64,000 nucleotides of DNA from Gavia stellata. Taxonomy: Eukaryota; Chordata; Aves; Gaviiformes; Gaviidae. Below the pieces are notes generated by a model, which saw only the letters and a program-made list of their open reading frames with translations, was not told where the DNA came from and ran no database searches. Both the position numbers and the translations under genes were made by a program. Shown one piece after another: positions 11,801-31,974 of this stretch. Location of the stretch: positions 129,184,668-129,248,667 of the forward strand of contig NC_082594.1 of NCBI RefSeq assembly GCF_030936135.1. The letters are read 5' to 3'. The first letter of the stretch is position 1. Every line of letters starts with the position of its first letter.

Positions 11801-14800
11801 ACTTGCCTGAAAGATTTCCTGCCATTCTTTGTGGGGTGTAGTCATTGGAGAGTCATTTCCAACCTTTTTTTGACTTTTTGGGCTGAACGTGTTGCAAGCG
11901 GAAAATGAGACTTCTGGTGGGAAGTGAGTATTATGCAAGCTAGTCAGAAAAGCAGTGCAGGCTAACGTGGTGCAGCGGCATCCTCGTACGTTGGCGCGTT
12001 TGAAATGGTTGGTTTAAAGCAAAATTGTCAGTAGATGTCTGTGGCCCAGAAATACTTATCAGGGAGCGTGTATGCAGTTTCAGACAGCTAAATTAGTCTT
12101 GGTATAATTAATGATACCAGGGATTAACGTATCCTGTTGTATTTTCCTGATCTGCTAGATTAGTTGCTCTGTAAATGGTTGTGCAAAGGTCTGAGTGCCG
12201 CCTACCAGAGTAATGGAAGTTGAATTGAAGACCCTTACTGTTACGCAAGGAATTTGTATATTACCTGTACCTGTTATTTAAGAGGCAAGTAGAGGGGAGT
12301 TGATGTATTCTCATATGTGTTTTATCTTTTAATGAAAATCTACGATTTATGCAAATTACAATTTATTTAAAATTCCCTGCAATAATTTTGCTTTTCCACA
12401 GTGTCAGGGATATGCAAATCATTGTCGCACTGATACTTTCTGATACGAATCCCAGTGCGATGACTTGGAGTAAGGCTCAAGGGAGTGTTTCTTCCTTGTG
12501 TTCTACTCCATGCCTTCAAACTCATTGCTACAGATGGCAGATGCCTGCCTTATTTTTAGCTATGTGAGGCCAAAACAGAAAAATCCTAGTGACTCCCCAT
12601 GATTTGTCATCATGGCTGATCTCCATTAAATTAAACATAGGGATTGGCAGAGGAGCAAAAACAGCAGGAAAGCTGCTTCTGTTTGTTTTAAAAAAAGCTT
12701 GTCTAAAGCACTAAAATAATACTGTAAAAAATATTCACTACTACGTACAGAGACCCCTGGGAGGAGAAATACTTGCTGAACAGTTTATCCTGTTTGGGAT
12801 AAGGAAATTGAGGTCTAAATCGGTAAAACAACTTCCAGGGAAGTCAGTTGAAGAGGAGCGATTAAAAAGCAAAAGAGTTCCTGGCTTGCAGTCCTGTACT
12901 CAGGCCATTAGACCATGTGTATATATTCAGGGTTGGGAGGAGAATGCATATTTTGGTGGCTTGCTTGGCTGAAAATTATAAAATGGGATGTCAAGGCAAG
13001 AGCATCTTTTCTTCCCCCCGCCCCCAGTAGTGATGCATTTTGCTGTGTATTTGCCCCAGTAAGTCGGAAAATAAAATCTTGGTGGCCATAGCCAAAATTC
13101 CCCTCCTTTCCCAGTCGCCGTGTGTTGCATGGTGTAACGGAGGGCAAGTGGTGGCTGTCTTTTAGCAGTGCCGTGCCTGCGCGCCATGTTTACTGAAGAG
13201 CTTTGGTGCAAGATGTACTTAGGAGCACATGTTGATAAATTGTATTAAGAGCCAGCTTTGATAGCTTTGCCCGTGTTGTGTCTGCTAATACATAGTCCTT
13301 GTGATTTAGCATTACTTCCCAACAAGTGTCCCCTTCTAAAGTGAACTTTTGTTTCTATCTGTAGTAGGCACGTGGAATTGGAGCTTAAAACTTTTGTTTT
13401 GTTACATATGCAAATCCTGGTTTGGATCTGAAGCTGAAACTCTCCTGAGCTTTCAGACGACAGTGCAGGTTGTCTTTGAAAACCATTACGTCTAGCTCAG
13501 TAATTCCTGCCAGCTCTTTAGTTTGAGCCTCTCGCTTGGGATGAGGCTGGACTCGCCGTCCCTTTCCCCACACGATTTAGAAGCATGGGAACTGTAGGAC
13601 CAAAATAGACCATGACCCAACTGGTCAGGCCTGCATTTCCCTCTGCTGCTGGAAAAGCTCAACTTTGCAATTCTGTCTTGTCCTGACACAAGAACAAGCC
13701 AATGCTTTCTTTATTCCCAGATCCAGTATTTGGCTGTGAGTGTTGCTGTATACATCAGAAGAAGCCAAAGAAAATGTCTTGCTAACTGGGCAATACTGTT
13801 GTCTTGGTGAGGAGCGTGTTATCAGCCACTTGTAGCTGCTGAGCCCTGAGAATCTTGTGTTGTGGATTTGTGGGTTTTTTCACTTTTTTGGAACATAATT
13901 TCACTTGTCTTCATTCATAAAATTATTACAGTTGTTCATTAAAGTCTTACTAAGCTGTTTGCTTTGACCTCTTGCAGCAGTTAGTTGCCCAAGTTCATTA
14001 TATGGTTATGAGGTATTATTTTGTTACTCCAGGAATCGCAGCTTTGTTCTTGTACTCGCCAGAGGTTCATTAAGAGTGCTTAGAGTGTGTATCTTCTTTC
14101 CTCCATTTCAAAGACTTGAACTCATCTGTATTCTGAAGAGGACTGTATCGCCTGCATACCTTTGGAAATCTCTTCCTTGCACCCTCTAAAGTAAGGTCTT
14201 TGAGGGGATTTTTAAGGAATGTGTAGGATTTGGGTTGGAAATCCCTCTCTGTTTTTAAAAATTGCTTTTTCAATCTCTTGGATAATTTTCTTGGTCTAGA
14301 GTATTAAGAACTTAAATCTATGTCCCATCCTTAAAGAGCACATCTGCAAAATGAGCTGAACTGAGCTTAGTGCACTTTAACCTGGAGAGGCTCTTCCTGG
14401 GAGACTTTTCTTTCCTGCTCCCATTTTCCTCTGTTAGTATTTGAAGGTCTGTGGCAGCTACAAATGGCAAGCACAGCCTTCACCTTGTCTTTAGCTAGAA
14501 TTTTTATTTCCTCCCCCATTACCTGTCTGCTTAGCTCCAGTCTGCCTTGCTGAAGATGCCTGAAATGAGTAACAGAGTATATATGCCGTTTGTGACTTCT
14601 TGACTTTTCCTTGCTACTTCCACCCTCCGGTTTTGGCACGTGTGTAGAGGACTGATAGATGGAGCCTCTTCAGCCAGAGTTGTGCCGTATCAGAAAAGCC
14701 TACATTGACTTGGTCTGGCTGGGTTGGTTTTGTTATTACAGAGGAGGTTCTTGGCTCGTAGTCGCTGAGCAAAAATTAGTCTTGCTGGTGCATCATCACC

Positions 14801-17800
14801 TGATGGCAGTGATTCACCCCCCCCGGCTCTCGTCCTTTTCACCCAACCAAATCTCCTTCTTAATCCGTCGCTCCGTATGGCACAAGGACTTGGAAAATGC
14901 GCTGACTTGGGAGACCTCCCTCCTAACCGGTTTTGCCTCCCAGCCCGGAGCCAGGGCCAAGCTCCGGACCAGGTGGTGGGTGTGTGCCTTTGGAGCCAGC
15001 CTGAGTTGAAAGGTTGTGTTGACTTAGCGCTGGGGGAGCTCTGGCAAAGCAAATATTTAGCTTTCCATCTGATAATCTGTTGGTTGTTTCCTCCCTCGCA
15101 ACAACCAAATGCTTTTTTTATTCCCAAACCAGGTTAGGGCTTTCACAAAAGTTTTCCAACTTCTTGGCTTTTGGTGTGGCAAGGTGGCAATGTGAGGGTG
15201 CTGACAAGGTGGCCTTGTGACTAAGGCACGGGTGCAGCCATCGCTGTTCCTAGGCTTTCTTCTCGACTTTTGGTTGGTTTTTTTTTTTGGCATTGTGTTG
15301 AGTGAATCTGTTACCAGCTTTGTGTCTCATTTTTTCCATCTGTCAAAATGTTTTTATTTAAATAAATAAACGGCTCACAGTAAAAGGAAGTAAAAATAAG
15401 CCATAGTAACTAGGACTTAACAGCAGTTCAAAAGAAAACTTGACTATAAGGTGAATTCGCTGATAATTTGCAAAGGCATTAGGATTGCTGGAGAAATGCA
15501 AGTTTGGGATGAGGTTGACCAGCTACAGCGACTTGGAAGTGAGGACACTAGTAACCAAGAGACCTTTTTACATTGCTTGTTTCAATTTCGGAGACTGATG
15601 GGGGCAGGAGGGAGAAAGAGGAGAAAGCTGTTTGTCTGCCAGCTGAAAGTCACGGCTGTTATGGTATATATTTAATCCCACAGGTTAGAGAATCCTACCC
15701 TATTTTCCTCCTCCCATCCTTCCAGAAATGGTTTCACCAGGGGCTGGTAACTGTCTTTTGCAGCCTTGCAAATGAGGTTTTATAAATAAGCCACTGTCTG
15801 GGACACAGTGAGTTGCTGTCACCTGTGGGGTGACAACAGAAGCTGTACAGGTTGTGGCTGCACTGTTCAGTGGCAGCCCTGGGGACAGAGCCCTTCACGC
15901 AGGCCAGGATGAATTGTCCAGGTCTTAAATGGTCCTTTGCCTTTGTGGTCTGGGAGCTCATGCCTCGGAGCTTATCCAGACAGTCCAGTTGCAGGATATA
16001 TGTTCCTTTTTGAAGAAAAATGACCTAGAAGCTAGTGCTCCTGACAGCAGGGGGAGGAATTGCCAGATCCCGGGATGCAGGAGCGCTCTGGGGATGGGCG
16101 GTGCTGCTTGCCGTAGCACTGAATGGCTGCTTCTGGCACTGCGGCTTCCACGCTCCTTGGCTTGTACTTTCCCTGTGCCGTTCCCAGTTCCTTCACCCTT
16201 TTGTCATGCTAGCTGTGGAAATGTCGATGGTGTTTTGTCAGCGCTGGTAGTTCCCCGTGCTACGTGTCAGTGGTCTGCAGCCGTGTCGCGGGGAGTGCGA
16301 GGGAGTACTGCACAGGTGGCAGTGTGTTTCCATGCCCGCGTAGCCATAAAGCACGGGCACCCCGAATGGAAAGTCTTGCTAGCAACGCTGGGAGCTTCTG
16401 CATTGCTGAGGAGGAGGAGGCAGGCAGAGCTCCCTTGCTAATGGCCACAGAGGCAATGTGTTCTTCACCCCAAGACATTATGTGCTTAGTCAGCAGGAAG
16501 GCGGCTGCTTTGATCAAGATGGAGGGTTGCAACGAGAGACCTGTGGTCTTCTCAGGCCATGTTGCTGCAAGTGAGGATGGCCACATTTTGCTTTCTGCTC
16601 TTGAGAGTATCTGGTTGTAGGACTTGTGGAGCCAAGGAGAGGCTCTTGAATGTTTTCCAGGCTCTGAGAGTTCTCACGCCTTGGTGCAGCGAGCTTCCCG
16701 AGAGGATTGGAGGCTCGGAGTTTTCTCCAATTAAAAAACGTTAACGCCGTCAAAATAACTGGCTGAGCGTTGTAGCATTTCCAGCAAAGAGATGGGGAAC
16801 CAGGCAGACTTTTCGTTCTGATGAGTCACTGCCTCTCTCCTGATTTGCCTCCTGTAAGAGCTGTTTGGGCAGCTGCTGATGCAGGAACACGATTCTGAGT
16901 GATGGTCCCTGGGGAGCAGGACAGGGCTGCATGCTGCTTCACCTCTGAACTGGTAGATAGTTCGTCTGCCTAGCTCTTCATCAGTAAAGCCTTGCTCACA
17001 GCTGTGGTTCTTGCCTGCTTTAATCCTGCTTCATCAGGGGAGCTGACAGGGAGGAGGGGTGTTGGTGCAGAGAAACAAAATGCCCAAGAGCTTTCTGTAG
17101 TCCTAAAAGCATGCATTGGAAATCAGAGGGTCTGATGCCTGACGGTCCTGGATCTTCTTACAACCATGTCACAGCTGAAGGTTTTGTCTCTGTCCTGAAG
17201 AAAGCGCGTGGTCCCTCTCTAGGACCCAAGAGCTGTCCGTACCCATAGCCGTTCCCTGGGCGTGGACAGGACTACTGTCCACTCTCCTGTAGCTGGTCCC
17301 CAGATCCTTCTTGTGTGTTTTTATGATGCCCACGTCTGCCTGGGAGAGGAGATCTTGGAAGCTAGGCAGTTTCTGTTCTGGGGATGTTGGGGATGAAGGG
17401 ACTACAAGTATGTGACTTATTTTTGAGGGAAATTAAGGTGAACTGGGCAGAACAATGAGGAATCACAGTAATGGACTAAAGAGTGTTGTCAGGAAAAGCT
17501 TTTATCTTCCATTAATCGCTTTTTGTGCCTGTGACTCTATATAAAATAAGATCGCTGATGGGGTGGGGACTCTGCAAACAGAGAAGGGAGCCTGGTAGAC
17601 TCCCAGCTCGCTCTGCAGGCTCTTTATTAATACTTAATGTGACTTAATGCACACAGGAATCTTATCTGTTGGAGTAAAGGGTCATGGATGCTTTTTTTTC
17701 TCATTAGCATATTTTTCACAGTAGAATCATGCCTTTGTTTATTAATTGAAAACTATAAAAAGGCTTTTTCCCATGTCTCTTTCCTCAAAAAGGAGGGCTG

Positions 17801-18820
17801 TTGATTTGTTCAAGGCCAGAAAAAGCAGACTTAGAGTCAAACTCATCTGTGATCTCACTGCTTTGTTTAACTTTATCTGCGGAGCTTCAGTTTTGTGTGG
17901 CTAGTTTTACAAAACAAAAGCAAATAAAAAAGGAATGGTTCTTAGGCAGATTTTGCTCTAACAGACTCCTACCTAATTTGATCAGACTCCAGTGAAGTGC
18001 AGTTAGTTAAAGCTTGGCTTGAGGAACTGCCCAGTCTGGATGTTCATGGATCACTGTGAAAGAGCTTATTCAAGTGCATTTAAAATATGGTGCACTGACA
18101 TTAAGGAGGGCTCCTTTCCACAGGCCTTCTTTTTTTACTGGTAGGAACCTGCATTTTACTGGTTTGCAAAACCGGAGGGTGGAAGTGCAATTACTCAGTG
18201 TCCAAGTGTCTATATTGGCGAGCGTGTGAAGCATACTGATGGGATAATATTAATGAGAGCTGTTAAATTATTTACATGAATTACTGAATGTGGCATAAAA
18301 TACCTTCCACTGTTAATACCACTCATTAGACCACCAACGTATTGCATCCGTTATCATAAATATCCTGTAGGTTGAATCAGACCAATTGTTTTAGCTCCCA
18401 CAGTCCCTGTAATAGTTTAATAGGGCTTAAAATGGCTTTCAGAATTGCTCCTTTTACAGGTTTTTCTCATAATTTTTTTTCCTTCACCTTAGCTGCTTAT
18501 GTGAAGTGTCTGGATGCCTAAGTGAATTCTGCATTGTCCGTTGCTGCCCCTACTCATATTGTGCATGCAGGAGAATTTTCTTCTGTTCATATTTAATTCC
18601 TGAAATATAAATATTCCCAAATAAAAATCTAGAACATGCTAGAGAAAGTTATCTGAAAGCTTTAGTCTTGACTAGAAAGGTAAGGAAGGCTTCAGTTCCC
18701 TGTTGTGTTGTCATTGGAATTATAATGAGAGTTTTGAAGTCTGCCAAAATCACATTATTTTCCTCAAAACCCAAACTGTCCAACATTTGCTCTCTCCTTT
18801 CATGCAATTTCACAACTCTT

Positions 18821-18837
18821 CCCCCCCCCCCCCCCCC
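18821..18837 (+). repeat. poly-C run, 17 bases
   Basis: Seventeen consecutive C followed by AGG, inside TMEM39A intron 1. Length should be treated as uncertain because homopolymers are often mis-sized in sequencing. It resembles a splice acceptor but no exon follows. Confidence 0.9.
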
Positions 18838-20302
18838 AGGATCTCTGGTTTATGTGTTTGGGTTTTTGGGTTTTTTTGCAAGTGACCTTCATGTGGGTAT
18901 GTGGAAAGCATTTGTCTTTTGAAACATCTTGATTTTTGTTGAAATTTTGAGAATTGGTTATTGGAGTAGAGATGAAGGATGGGAAATTTTAATACAAAGG
19001 ACGATTCTTTGAGGAAGATTTTTTTAGAATAGTCCTCCTGCACACTGTGTTCATGGTGACAGTGGTGTGACTCATTGAGCAAACTTCTGGCATTTCTGCC
19101 AGCTGTGATTTCTCAGGGTTTTAAAGGAGGTGATAACTGAATTATAAATAGATGATAGGTTCCATCTGTGAATTTCGAAGCTAGATCCCAGAGTTTCCCA
19201 GAAGGTGGGGGTCCTTTTTTGGACCCTGGGTTGGTTCTGGCTGTGATGTTTTGCCAAAAGGGTAGCTGATTAGTCTCCAGACATGCAGGCACACCAGAGC
19301 CCTTGTAGCGAGATGCTCGCCCAGTGTGTTGATTCTGTACAGCACGCGTGTTTGGAATGACTTCCAGGTTCACACTCCAATTTAGCCCCTCACTCTCTTA
19401 TGTCTGCTGGCCATCAGCAACTTACTGCCAAAATCCTTGAAGTGTCACGTGGGAGACGAATGAAGTAAAAGCAAAATCGTATGGGAAGTGATAAAGTCTG
19501 TGCCAGAGAATCCACCTTTGTTACTGATATTCTGAGTTGCCCAGCCTCTCTCATACTAGTTCATTTTAAGGAACTGATTGATTTAAATGTGTCATTTAAA
19601 ATAAATAAATATTTACAGGCTTACTTTTTAATTTTTTTTCTTTTTTGAGGGCTGGGATATGTGATTGCCTATACATGCATTTGAAGTACATGCATACGTG
19701 TGTGTTTTGCTGCACTACTCTGCGAACTAGAACCACTTTTAAATGGACCTCCTACCATCATGTCAGTTGGGCTTTCTTAGCACAGAAGGGAGCTGAACCA
19801 TGCAATTAATTAACTTCACGGAGACCAGTCTGTCCAGAGCTCTGGCAGAGTGGGTCCAAATTACCTACTGGCATCAGAGCCTGTCAAGCGATGTGTTGGG
19901 TGGTTAAAAAAACCTGAGAAGCTCTAGTAGTTCCTTGCACCAGAACAGGGAGAGGGTTCTTCCCACGCTTGCTTTTGAAATGAGGCACACAGTTGTGCGG
20001 TCTCCGGCGCTGGAGATGCTCAGTGGTGCTTTCCAGCCAACAGGAAGTGCTAGCAGTCGCTGATGGCTAATTTAAGCAGCTGCTTTTTAAAGGCACAGTG
20101 TCAGTGGCGTCTGTTCTTTGTATGCAAGCAGATGCTGATCTGGTGCCATTGAAATGGCACAGTGTTTTAGGGTAGTGATGGGTGTCCCACAGGGCTCTGA
20201 GTGTGTGAGAGTGGCTTCCTTTTGCATGAACTTGTTTGGCTGGAGTGTGAACTAGGTGACCAGCAGTTTGCAGCCTAAGTGATGTTTCTGCCTCCTTTGC
20301 AG

Positions 20303-20383
20303 ACCTGGGAAGGCTTCGGGATTGTTGTCTGGGTCTCGGGGCACAGCCTGCCAGAGGCACTGGAAGTGGATTGGTTCCTGGTC
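20303..20383 (+). other. TMEM39A: TMEM39A 5' untranslated part of the first coding exon
   Basis: A good acceptor (CTCCTTTGCAG) precedes 20303. The 81 bases before the ATG stay without another in-frame start that would give a recognisable protein. It would be joined to the CpG-island exon ending at 8503. The first exon's own limits are not determined. Confidence 0.65.
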
Positions 20384-28334
<7,951 letters not shown>

Positions 28335-28507
28335 GCCGGCCAAACGTGTACCCCTTCTCTTTCCCTTCCCACAGGGCAGGGAGGGAACCTCAGAAAAAAA
28401 ATATTTTCGTACAGTTCTATTTTTTTCTTGCGGCGTTTATAAATATTTAAAATATTTTATATTTTGTATACTATTGTTTTTGTGGGGCAGGAAGGGAACC
28501 AGTGGCA

Positions 28508-28513
28508 ATTAAA
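28508..28513 (+). terminator. TMEM39A: possible proximal poly(A) signal ATTAAA of TMEM39A
   Basis: ATTAAA, the most common variant signal, 174 bp after the stop codon, in an AU-rich 3' untranslated stretch with ATTT-rich and TATATA sequence. May give a short 3' end. Confidence 0.4.
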
Positions 28514-29086
28514 TATTGCTTTATAAACAACGTGTTATTTTATATATATATAAAAAATCAGTGTGTATATACCGTATATCTATACCCATACATATATCTA
28601 TGTGAAGCAACAGGATTGTGTGTGTGGTCACTGTGTCCGCTTTGCTCACACAACTGCCTTGCTATTGCCTACTGTGGGGACAGAACTGCTGTTAATTAGG
28701 AACTGGTCTGCTGTAGAACTTGAATAAGCTAACGGCCAGGGGAAGAAAGGAAACATGGGGGCCCTTCACCAGGATGAGTAAAGTTTATCTTAGTAACCTC
28801 ACTACCAGGGAAGTTTTGCACTGGAAATGTGCACTGATGTGATACCAGTTTAGGGAAAGGGAGGAAGCAGTGTGCAGAAAGACAGAATAAGTTGCTGTCA
28901 CATTCAGTAAAAGCTCTTAGTTCTTTCTTCTTCCCACTGTTAGCAGGATGCAAGTATTATTTTTTAAAAAATAACAAACTTTTTACGTTAGCTCATATCA
29001 CTTGAGCTCCCTCACTCTACCCAGAGAATGAACTAAATATTGAAATTATAATTTCAGGGTAGTGTATCATTTAGGAAGATTTTTGA

Positions 29087-29092
29087 AATAAA
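29087..29092 (+). terminator. TMEM39A: poly(A) signal AATAAA of TMEM39A
   Basis: First canonical AATAAA after the TMEM39A stop, about 750 bp downstream and before the convergent gene and CR1 copies. It is the best candidate for the main 3' end. Confidence 0.5.
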
Positions 29093-29970
29093 TAGCTTCA
29101 TCTAGCAGGATGGTAATTGATTATTTTAAACATCCACCTCTTATCCCTTGAGTAATAGCATTAAATTAGGGAACATTCAGCCATTTCCTTCAAGCAGTAA
29201 TGTTCCTGGCAGAAATTTATTCTTGTCAAACACTTATCAACTCCCTTATTGCTATACAAGGCATTTCAGCAGCGTTTCACTCGAAGGTATGTTAGTAGTG
29301 TTTAATAATTTATCGTTAATAGTAGAGGAAATACTTTGCTTTTAAACTGTTCTTCATAAAGATGAACTATACTAGAATATAGTGAAAAAATAGCTGTGGC
29401 AGTATCACATAGAGCAATTGAAGATGAAAGACAGTATCAACCATATAGTTAATTTAACTGTGGATGCTGGTGACAGCTGATGGTAGGAGTTGATGCTTTA
29501 AATCGAGTAATTAAGGAGGCAACAGCAATGCAATGTTCTTCCATTCAGATGCCATCTGACTTGACTTTAGCCATTAGTTAAGTGCTAGCTCCATTTAAAG
29601 AGTGGATATGTATGGGGAAAAAAAACCCCAAACCCCATATAGTTTGGGAGAAACTGCAACTATTTTCTGTTCCTTCTTTCCTTCCAAGCTAAGTAAGAAT
29701 ACAGTGATCTTCTCTGCTCCTGCCTGCTTGATCACAAGCCCAGGATACCTGATGAGGTAGGCAACAGGAGATGCCTCTAAGCATTAACACCAAGCTACTC
29801 CAAAACAAACACAAATGCTTAGCTTTGGTTACTCCTAGGCCTCTTCTTATCTTTCATGTGGCCCTAGCGCTGCCGGCTGGCAGGACACAGGTACTTGTGA
29901 GTTTACAGTCTGGGACCTTTCAATGAAACACAGTACTGGCTTAGAGCCTATTCTTTTACAAGTATAGTCT
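29093..29970. other. intergenic stretch after TMEM39A
   Basis: AT-rich sequence with no gene or repeat that I recognise; it separates the 3' end of TMEM39A from the CR1 copies lying in the convergent interval. Confidence 0.45.
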
Positions 29971-30449
29971 TCACAGAATCATTAAGGTTGGAAAAGACCT
30001 GTAAGATCATCAAGTCCAACCATCAACCCAACACCACCGTGCCCACTAAACCATGTCCCGCAGTGCCACGTCCACACGTTCCTTGAACACCTCCAGGGAT
30101 GGTGACTCCACCACCTCCCTTGGCAGCCTGTTCCAGTGTTTCACCACTCTCTCAGTAAAGAAATTTTTCCTAATATCCAGCCTAAACCTCCCCTGGCGCA
30201 ACTTGAGGCCATTTTCTCTTGTCTTATCACTTGTCATTTGCGAGAAAAGACCAACACCCACCTCTCTGCAACCCTTCAGGTAGATGTAGAGAGCGAGAAG
30301 GTCTCCCCTCAGCCTCCTCTTCTCCAGACTGAACAACCCCAGTTCCCTCAGCCGCTCCTCATAAGACTTGTGCTCCAGACCCCTCACCAGCTTTGTTGCC
30401 CTTCTCTGGACAGGCTCCAGCAACTCAATGTCCTTTTTGTAGTGAGGGG
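29971..30449 (-). mobile_element. CR1 LINE fragment, minus orientation
   Basis: Reverse complement of the CR1 3' end, about 480 bp. It begins with the tail (CACAGAATCATTAAGGTTGG), then GATCATCAAGTCCAACCATC, and runs into the C-terminal coding part: the minus-strand frame 30423-30046 reads [20 protein letters not shown] and later [20 protein letters not shown], ending in ALRDMV. The same two peptides occur in the CR1 at 62770-63892. It carries few changes, so it is younger than the neighbouring copy. The 5' part is missing. Confidence 0.93.
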
Positions 30450-30663
30450 AACTTCTCTAGGGGGTCTTCTCTAGCTTTTCCTCCTGTAATGTCATGCTTT
30501 ATGTAGTACAGCCTCATCTTTAATCCATGTCTTAATTCTACCTTGATTACTTCAGGAAGCACATTTGCGATAAGAGCGTTGGCTTCTTACCTATCTAGAG
30601 CAGGCTCTTTGCTGCACATATATAGCTTTGGGCAACACCTTTCTTGCACCCAGCTTCAACTCT

Positions 30664-31012
30664 TAGAATCACAGCATGGTTTGGGTTGGAAGGGACCTTT
30701 AAAGGTCATCTAGTCCAACCCCCCTGCAATGAGCCTGGACATCTTCAACTAGATCAGGTTGCTCAGAGCCCTGTCCAACCTGACCTGGAATGTTTCCAGG
30801 GATGGGGCATCTACCACCTCTCCAGGCAATCTGTGCCAGTGTTTCACCACCCTCATCATAAAAAAAACTTTGTTACACCTACCCTCTTTTAGTTTAAAAC
30901 CATTACCCCTTGTCCTATCGCACCAGGCCTTACTAAAAAGTCTGTCGCTATCTTTCTTATAAGACCCCTTTAAGTATTGAAAGGCTGCAATAAGGTCTCC
31001 CCAAGCTCTTGC
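30664..31012 (-). mobile_element. older CR1 LINE fragment, minus orientation
   Basis: Plus strand shows the CR1 tail complement GAATCACAGCATGGTTTGGG, TCTAGTCCAACCCCCCTGC, CCAGGGATGGGGCATCTACC and CCTTGTCCTATCGCACCAGG, ending near GGTCTCCCCAAGCTCTT. It is a different and more diverged CR1 subfamily than the copy just to its left. It has no usable coding frame. Confidence 0.85.
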
Positions 31013-31974
31013 AGTAGCTCAGTAGCATTTCCTACTTTCAGTACCACAAATTTCACCTGTTTGTTTGTAATAGCTAGCTCAGCACCCCTTAAGCAGTATT
31101 TCACAGCATTACCAGGTAATTTCTGCTATTTGGACACCTAAATGATAGTAGGCTTATACTTCAGGAACAAGTGGGAGAAAAGATGCTCTCCAAGGCTTGG
31201 CTTTGGAAATAGAGATGTGCAACAGAAAGCCGGAACCCTGAACCAGGGTTTTGGGTCACAGTTGATGAGGGTTCATGCTCTGCTTTTTCCTCCCCTTCCA
31301 CGTAAGGCTGCTCATGCAGTCAGCACACCCATACTTTGTGCAACAGTTAGACTGAGCTTGCACGGTTTGCAGCGTAAGGGACAGAAGCACAGCGACACTT
31401 CCACAGCGACAGGCTTTCTATTTTGCTCTGAAGGACTATCGAAGTAAGGGGACACAACACACACACGCTACCTAACTGCAGGTGTGTTAAGATCCTCCTC
31501 GTTCCAAGGGAGCTAGGCGTTATTTCTTAAGGAAAGCGGCATCTCCCCCTTAAAACAGTACCTTTGTTATATCCCAGAGCAGGAGGAGTTCTGCAAGAAG
31601 GTTTAAGGTCTAGGGATTGTACCTTTCCGTGCACAGTAGTATGAACTGCCTGCATGCAGTCCTGTAGATGCAGCTGTCTTCCATCTTTACACAGGACCCC
31701 TACACAGAAAGAAGTTGCAGAAGATAGTTGCAGCTTCCCCTGTTGGCAAAAACATGGCAAGGAACTAGCTAGCACAGTTGGTCTCACCAGAATAAACTGG
31801 ACCATCCAATAACAAACCGGGAGCAGAAATGATGTCTGCTCAGCATCAGTGTTCCTCCCCATTCCTCAAATGGGCCTGCTACTAAGCCTTATTCAGATGA
31901 ACATTGAAAACGAGTCCACTCTAATACTTGGTCAGGTCCGAAAAAATGACTTAGTCCCCATCTTGGTCACTCTG
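31013..31974 (-). other. 3' flank and probable 3' untranslated region of the amidase gene
   Basis: Reading on the minus strand past the amidase stop codon there is no further coding exon. I do not find a canonical AATAAA on the minus strand in this interval, so the true 3' end is undecided; an ATTAAA lies further on at 30519-30524. Confidence 0.4.

Larger units (their letters stand above)
8691..20302 (+). other. TMEM39A intron 1, otherwise no gene recognised
   Basis: Between the CpG-island donor at 8504 and the acceptor before 20303 I see no coding exon. A good acceptor (pyrimidine tract then GCAG, exon side from 10723) could begin an alternative 5' untranslated exon, but I find no convincing donor for it. 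A C17 homopolymer lies at 18821-18837. The many short open frames have no family features. Confidence 0.5.

Noticed and set aside
18821-18845. C17 run followed by AGG as a splice acceptor
   Set aside because: No recognisable exon or good donor follows; treated as a homopolymer in TMEM39A intron 1.
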